The position numbers and the translations under genes are program-made. Shown in pieces: positions 60,547-64,000 of a stretch of DNA of 64,000 bases. The notes beneath the pieces were generated by a model. It worked only from the letters and a program-made list of their open reading frames with translations. It had not been told where the DNA came from and made no database searches. Each line of letters begins with the position of its first letter. Position 1 is the stretch's first letter. The stretch is taken from assembly GCF_019468565.1 (NCBI RefSeq), contig NZ_CP080521.1, forward strand, positions 4,526,001 through 4,590,000, in the 5' to 3' direction. The DNA is from Pseudonocardia sp. DSM 110487. Lineage in GTDB: Bacteria > Actinomycetota > Actinomycetes > Mycobacteriales > Pseudonocardiaceae.

Positions 60547-61521
60547 CTACACCGTCGCGACGTCGCGGACGCGGGCGTCGAGCAGGGCGTAGCCGATGTC
60601 GATGGCGATGTTCAGGACGAAGATCGCCACGGCGGTCAGCAGCACGGCCGCCTGCAGCACCGCGAAGTCGCGCTGCAGGATCGCGTCGATCATCAGCTTG
60701 CCGATCCCCGGCCAGCCGAAGATCGTCTCGACGATCACCGCCCCGTTGACGAGGCCGACGGCCAGGTCACCGGCGACGGTCAGGGCGGGCGCCGCGGCGT
60801 TGCGCAGGGCGTGGTGGGTGACGACGCGCCTGCCGTCGGCGCCCTTGCTGCGCGCGAGCCGGACGTAGGGCGCCGACAGGGCGGAGACCATCGCGCCGCG
60901 CACGACCTGGGTGAGCACGCCGAGCGGCCGGACCATCAGCACCGCGACGGGAAGGACCCAGGACAGCACGCCGTTGTCCATGCCGGAGGTGGGGAGCACC
61001 CCGAGCACGACGGCGAGGAGCCACACGCCGGTCACGGCGAGCCAGAAGTCCGGCACGCTTGCGGCGGTCATCGTGAGGAACGACGAGGTCCGGTCGGCGG
61101 GCGAGTTCGGCCGGTACGCTGCCCAGCTGCCGATCAAGAGGGCACCCGCCACCGCGAGGAGCATGGTGACCGCGGCGAGCGACAGCGTCACCGGGAACGC
61201 CCGCAGCACCATCTCGGCCGCGGGCTCCTCGGTGCGCAGCGACGTGCCCAGGTCGAGCTGCACGATCCCGGCCAGGTAGTCCAGCAGTTGCTGCCACACC
61301 GGCAGGTCGAGCCCGTTCGCCGCGGCGAACTCGGCCCGATCCGCGGGCGAGGCCGACTCGGGCAGGTACAGCGCGGTCGGGTCGCCGGTGAGCCGCGCCA
61401 GCAGGAAGACGCCGAGCAGCACGACCAGCAGCGGGATCGCGGCGCTCACCGCGCGGCGGCGCAGGAAGGTCAGCACGGTGTCGCCCGCGGATGCGCGCGT
61501 GCGGCCGGGACGGTCATGCAT
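60547..61521 (-). CDS. ABC transporter permease, DppB type
   Basis: 324-aa permease: N-terminal helix, LDLPVWQQLLDYLAGIVQLDLGTSL loop, further helices, EAA loop LARSKGADGRRVVTHHALRN. It lies 46 bases downstream of the binding-protein gene. Confidence 0.9.
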   Translation of the reverse strand: MHDRPGRTRASAGDTVLTFLRRRAVSAAIPLLVVLLGVFLLARLTGDPTALYLPESASPADRAEFAAANGLDLPVWQQLLDYLAGIVQLDLGTSLRTEEPAAEMVLRAFPVTLSLAAVTMLLAVAGALLIGSWAAYRPNSPADRTSSFLTMTAASVPDFWLAVTGVWLLAVVLGVLPTSGMDNGVLSWVLPVAVLMVRPLGVLTQVVRGAMVSALSAPYVRLARSKGADGRRVVTHHALRNAAAPALTVAGDLAVGLVNGAVIVETIFGWPGIGKLMIDAILQRDFAVLQAAVLLTAVAIFVLNIAIDIGYALLDARVRDVATV

Positions 61522-61567
61522 GCCTCCGATGGCATCGTCGTCAGGCTGGGGTCGTCAGGCGGGTGTG

Positions 61568-63106
61568 TCAGGCGGGAGTCATGGCGGCGAGGCGCATCTC
61601 GTCGCCGGTCGCCGCGTCGGGCTCGTAGTGGACGCGCGGGGAGCGGGCGAGCATGCCGCGCATGTGCGCGATGTAGGCGTACTGGTCGATCTCCTCCGGC
61701 TCCCGGGCGAAGAGCGCGGCGAGCGCGGCGTGGCGCTCCGGGCCGGAGAGGGCCTCCGCCGCCGCGATCGCCGCGTCGAAGTCCGGTATGCCGTAGGAGC
61801 TCTGGTAGCCGTCGGACAGCATGTACTGGTCCAGGGTGAACGCCGCGTCGCCCGCCTGGTTGCCGTGCTGGATCATCAGGATGTACGCGCCGGTGCCCTC
61901 CGGGAACGGGCGTTGCTGGTACTCCAGCCCCTCGGCCGAGTCCATCATCTGGATCTGCACGTTCAGGCCCAGCTGCGACAGCTGGTACTGGATCGCCTGG
62001 GTCACCTCCGACACCCGGGGGAAGAGGCCCGACCGGACGATGAACCGGATCGGCGCGGAGAGGTCGACGCCATCGGCCCGCACCTCGTCCATCAGGGCCT
62101 GCGCCCGCGCCGTGTCGAAGGGTTCCGGGCGCAGGTCGGGGTTGTACCCGATCACGCCGTCGGGGATGAGCTGCGCGGCAGGCGTGCCCGCGCCCTCGAA
62201 GAGCGCGGAGATGATGCCGTCCCGGTCGATGACCATCCCGATGGCCCGCCGCACCCGGATGTCATCGAGCGGCGGCTCGGTGGCCTGCAGGCGCAGGGCC
62301 GTCGTCTCGTTGTTGGGGAAGGAGACGCCGAGCTCCTCGGCGCCGTCCTCGGGGCCGATGCCCGTCGCGATGTCGGCCTCGCCGTTCACGACCATGGCCG
62401 CGCGCACGCTGGAGTCGGAGCGCCACTGGTACTCGGCCCGGGCGAACGCAGGCGGGGTGCCCCAGTAGCCGGGGTTGCGCTCGAGGGTCAGCCGGGTGCC
62501 CGGCTCCCACCCGGCGATGCGGAACGGCCCGGTGCCGACCGGTTCGCGTACCTTCCCGTCCGCGTCCGTGGACGGATGCACCATCTCCACGAACGACAGG
62601 CGCAGCGGCAGGATCGGGTCCGGCGTGTCGGAGGTGACCACCAGCGTGGTCGGGTCCGGCGCCGCGGTCTCGAGGGAGTCGTTGAAGACGTAGCCCTGGA
62701 TGTGGCAGTCGATGTCCGCGTTCACCGCGCGGTCGATCGAGTGGGCGGCCGCGGCGGCGTCGAACGGGGTGCCGTCGCTGAACAGGACGCCCTCACGCAG
62801 GGTGAACGTCCACGAGGTCGGCGTGGTCTGCGTCCAGGACGTGGCGAGGAGCGGCTCCAGCGCGCCGGTGGTGGGGTTCCGTTCGGCAAGCGGCTCGGTG
62901 ATGTTGGAGCGGACGACGACCCCGGTGCCGGTGAGCGACGCATCGCACGCTTCGAGGGTGGGCGGCTCCTCCGGGAGGACGATCCGGATCGTGTCGGCGG
63001 GTGCCGTGGCCTGGCCGCCGCAGGCCGCGACGGTCAGGCCCAGCACGGCGGCCACCAGTACTGCTCGTGCGCGGACGAACGCGGCCCTCCGCTGGGCAGA
63101 CGTCAT
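61568..63106 (-). CDS. ABC transporter substrate-binding lipoprotein, SBP family 5
   Basis: 512 aa. It has a Sec-type lipoprotein signal (RARAVLVAAVLGLTVAAC) with lipobox VAAC, unlike the Tat-type leaders of the other two family-5 proteins here. Core: ATSWTQTTPTSWTFTLREGVLFSDGTPF, VGTGPFRIAGWEPGTRLTLERNPGYWG. ATG 63106 follows GGAGG at seven bases. First gene of the SBP-B-C-D-F operon, and probably controlled by the LacI-type regulator encoded upstream. Substrates of LacI-controlled family-5 importers include sugars and oligosaccharides as well as peptides. Confidence 0.9.
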   Translation of the reverse strand: MTSAQRRAAFVRARAVLVAAVLGLTVAACGGQATAPADTIRIVLPEEPPTLEACDASLTGTGVVVRSNITEPLAERNPTTGALEPLLATSWTQTTPTSWTFTLREGVLFSDGTPFDAAAAAHSIDRAVNADIDCHIQGYVFNDSLETAAPDPTTLVVTSDTPDPILPLRLSFVEMVHPSTDADGKVREPVGTGPFRIAGWEPGTRLTLERNPGYWGTPPAFARAEYQWRSDSSVRAAMVVNGEADIATGIGPEDGAEELGVSFPNNETTALRLQATEPPLDDIRVRRAIGMVIDRDGIISALFEGAGTPAAQLIPDGVIGYNPDLRPEPFDTARAQALMDEVRADGVDLSAPIRFIVRSGLFPRVSEVTQAIQYQLSQLGLNVQIQMMDSAEGLEYQQRPFPEGTGAYILMIQHGNQAGDAAFTLDQYMLSDGYQSSYGIPDFDAAIAAAEALSGPERHAALAALFAREPEEIDQYAYIAHMRGMLARSPRVHYEPDAATGDEMRLAAMTPA

Positions 63107-63137
63107 CGTTGATCCTCCGCGCACCGGGGCGACCGTC

Positions 63138-63228
63138 GTTCACATATGTGGACGAATGCTGGATGGGAAGACGAACCTAAGGGGAGCGGTCCGAACGCGT
63201 CAAGCGCTTTCCGTCCACATATGAGGAC
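63138..63228 (-). promoter_or_regulatory. Promoter of the importer operon with bracketing operators
   Basis: On the minus strand, -35 TTGACG (63203-63198) and -10 TAGGTT (63179-63174) are 18 bp apart. GTCAAGCGCTTTCC (63199-63212), a LacI-family-style operator with central AAGCGCTT, overlaps the -35. A second palindrome occurs twice: GTTCACATATGTGGAC (63138-63153) downstream and GTCCACATATGAGGAC (63213-63228) upstream, centres 75 bp apart. Confidence 0.65.
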
Positions 63229-63270
63229 AGTGGTCTGCCTACCTGCACGGCCAGTGCGCGAGAGAGCCGA

Positions 63271-64000
63271 TCAGGAGCTCTCGCGCTGCACGATCCGGAA
63301 CCCGACGTCCCGGCTCAGTTCGGCCACCGGACGGCGCTGCATGCGCTCCAGCAGCAGGCTGCCGGCGAGGGTGCCGATCTCCTCGGCGGGCACCGCCACC
63401 GTGGTCAGCGACGGCACGAGGTGCGAGGCGATCTCGAAGTTGCCGAACCCGGTGATCGCGAAGCGTTCCGGCACCGGGATGCCCCGCCGGGTGCACGCCA
63501 GCAGTGCGCCCGCCGCGAAGACGTCGCTCGCGAAGACCAGCGCGTCGGTGTCGGGGTGGCGGGTGAGGGCCTGGTCGAGCAGCTCGACGCCGGTGGCCAT
63601 GCTCACGGGGCGGTCCTCGGCCGCGCAGACCCGGGGCTCGGTGCCCAGCAGCTCGCGGACGGCTGCGGCGAACCCGTCGCGACGCTCGGCTGCCCTGAAG
63701 TCCCCTGGCTGCAGCGCTCCGGCGAAGACTAGGCGGCGCCGTCCGCGCTCGACCAGGTGGCGGACCAGCGCCGCGGTCGCGGCCGCGTTGGAGAATCCGA
63801 CGAGCATGTCGACCGGGCGCTCGGTCCAGCCCCACGTCTCGACGACGGGCACGGCCGCGGCGGCGAGCAGCGAGCGAGTGCCCGCCGTGTGCTCGGTGCC
63901 CACGACGAGCAGGCCGTCCGGGCGGCGGCCGAGGAAGCTGCGGACGAGCCGCTCCTCCTGCTCGGGGTGGTACTCGGTGCTGCCGACGAAGATCTGGTAG
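63271..64000 (-). CDS. LacI-family transcriptional regulator, N-terminus outside the window
   Basis: The visible 242 residues are the periplasmic-binding-like sensor domain of a LacI/GalR regulator: RRPDGLLVVGTEH, VGFSNAAATAALVRHLVERGRRRLVF, RRDGFAAAV, DALVFASDVFAAGALLACTRRGIPVPERFAITGFGNFEIA and the end EIGTLAGSLLLERMQ. The DNA-binding domain lies beyond position 64000, so the gene is cut by the window and not truncated in nature. Proximity and operators suggest control of the importer at 57555-63106. Confidence 0.9.
   Translation of the reverse strand, partial: YQIFVGSTEYHPEQEERLVRSFLGRRPDGLLVVGTEHTAGTRSLLAAAAVPVVETWGWTERPVDMLVGFSNAAATAALVRHLVERGRRRLVFAGALQPGDFRAAERRDGFAAAVRELLGTEPRVCAAEDRPVSMATGVELLDQALTRHPDTDALVFASDVFAAGALLACTRRGIPVPERFAITGFGNFEIASHLVPSLTTVAVPAEEIGTLAGSLLLERMQRRPVAELSRDVGFRIVQRESS

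Overview
The window is very GC-rich, coding-dense DNA with GTG/ATG starts, many 4-bp ATGA/GTGA gene overlaps, Tat-type lipoproteins, a mycothiol-ligase-like (MshC-like) gene and many TetR regulators. This points to a soil actinomycete, plausibly Pseudonocardiaceae; that family-level placement is an inference from style, since no rRNA or other marker gene lies in the window. I saw no tRNA gene, CRISPR array, phage or plasmid module. Mobile DNA is limited to a transposase remnant and one MITE-like palindrome.

Region 1 (1-17920) looks like one catabolic island. It holds a Rieske oxygenase (cut by the window edge), a glutamine-synthetase-like gamma-glutamyl ligase, a rare-looking fusion of a PLP class-V domain with a sarcosine-oxidase-type flavoprotein, a convergent GntR regulator and a copper amine oxidase. 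A complete family-5 peptide/nickel-type ABC importer follows, interleaved and followed by five hydrolases (alpha/beta hydrolase, amidohydrolase, creatininase family, cyclase/kynurenine-formamidase family, gamma-glutamyltransferase) and a cytidine-deaminase-fold protein. TTGGATC-type sites lie in front of both the amine oxidase and the importer, and suggest control by the GntR protein. The best guess is uptake and oxidative/gamma-glutamyl breakdown of an amine- or amide-containing compound; the substrate is unknown.

Region 2 (18031-26976) has an HSL-type esterase and a quinone oxidoreductase next to a TetR gene with a perfect palindrome, a transposase scrap, and then a leftward operon. That operon encodes a split PEP-synthase-like pair resembling phenylphosphate synthase, a GAF-GAF histidine kinase without a visible response regulator, and CutA. 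A FemAB-like acyltransferase diverges from it.

Region 3 (27294-33824) has an MshC/CysRS-like ligase, a PPK2 kinase, and a TetR gene whose apparent 16-bp operator recurs before an isoprenylcysteine-methyltransferase-like gene and a small-protein/AhpD-like pair. A gene-poor stretch follows that carries an 82-bp nested hairpin and a tRNA-like scrap, then a GNAT and a DoxX-like gene.

Region 4 (34119-46776) is a tightly overlapped transport operon: family-5 binding protein, two permeases, a double ATPase, two IrtA/IrtB-like half transporters, an MFS protein and a TetR. A BON-domain protein, a methyltransferase and a FecB/FhuD-like binding protein follow. Metal-chelate transport is the most economical reading.

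Region 5 (46858-57491) is a patchwork of regulators beside their probable targets: TetR/M14 carboxypeptidase, a kinase-fold protein, MerR/SDR with a textbook MerR promoter, TetR/three-domain PEP-utilising phosphotransferase, IclR followed by a 168-bp MITE-like palindrome, and SDR/XRE-MmyB.

Region 6 (57555-64000) is a third peptide-type ABC importer, transcribed leftward, and the start-truncated gene of a LacI regulator. The promoter before the importer contains a LacI-like operator and is bracketed by two copies of a CACATATG palindrome.
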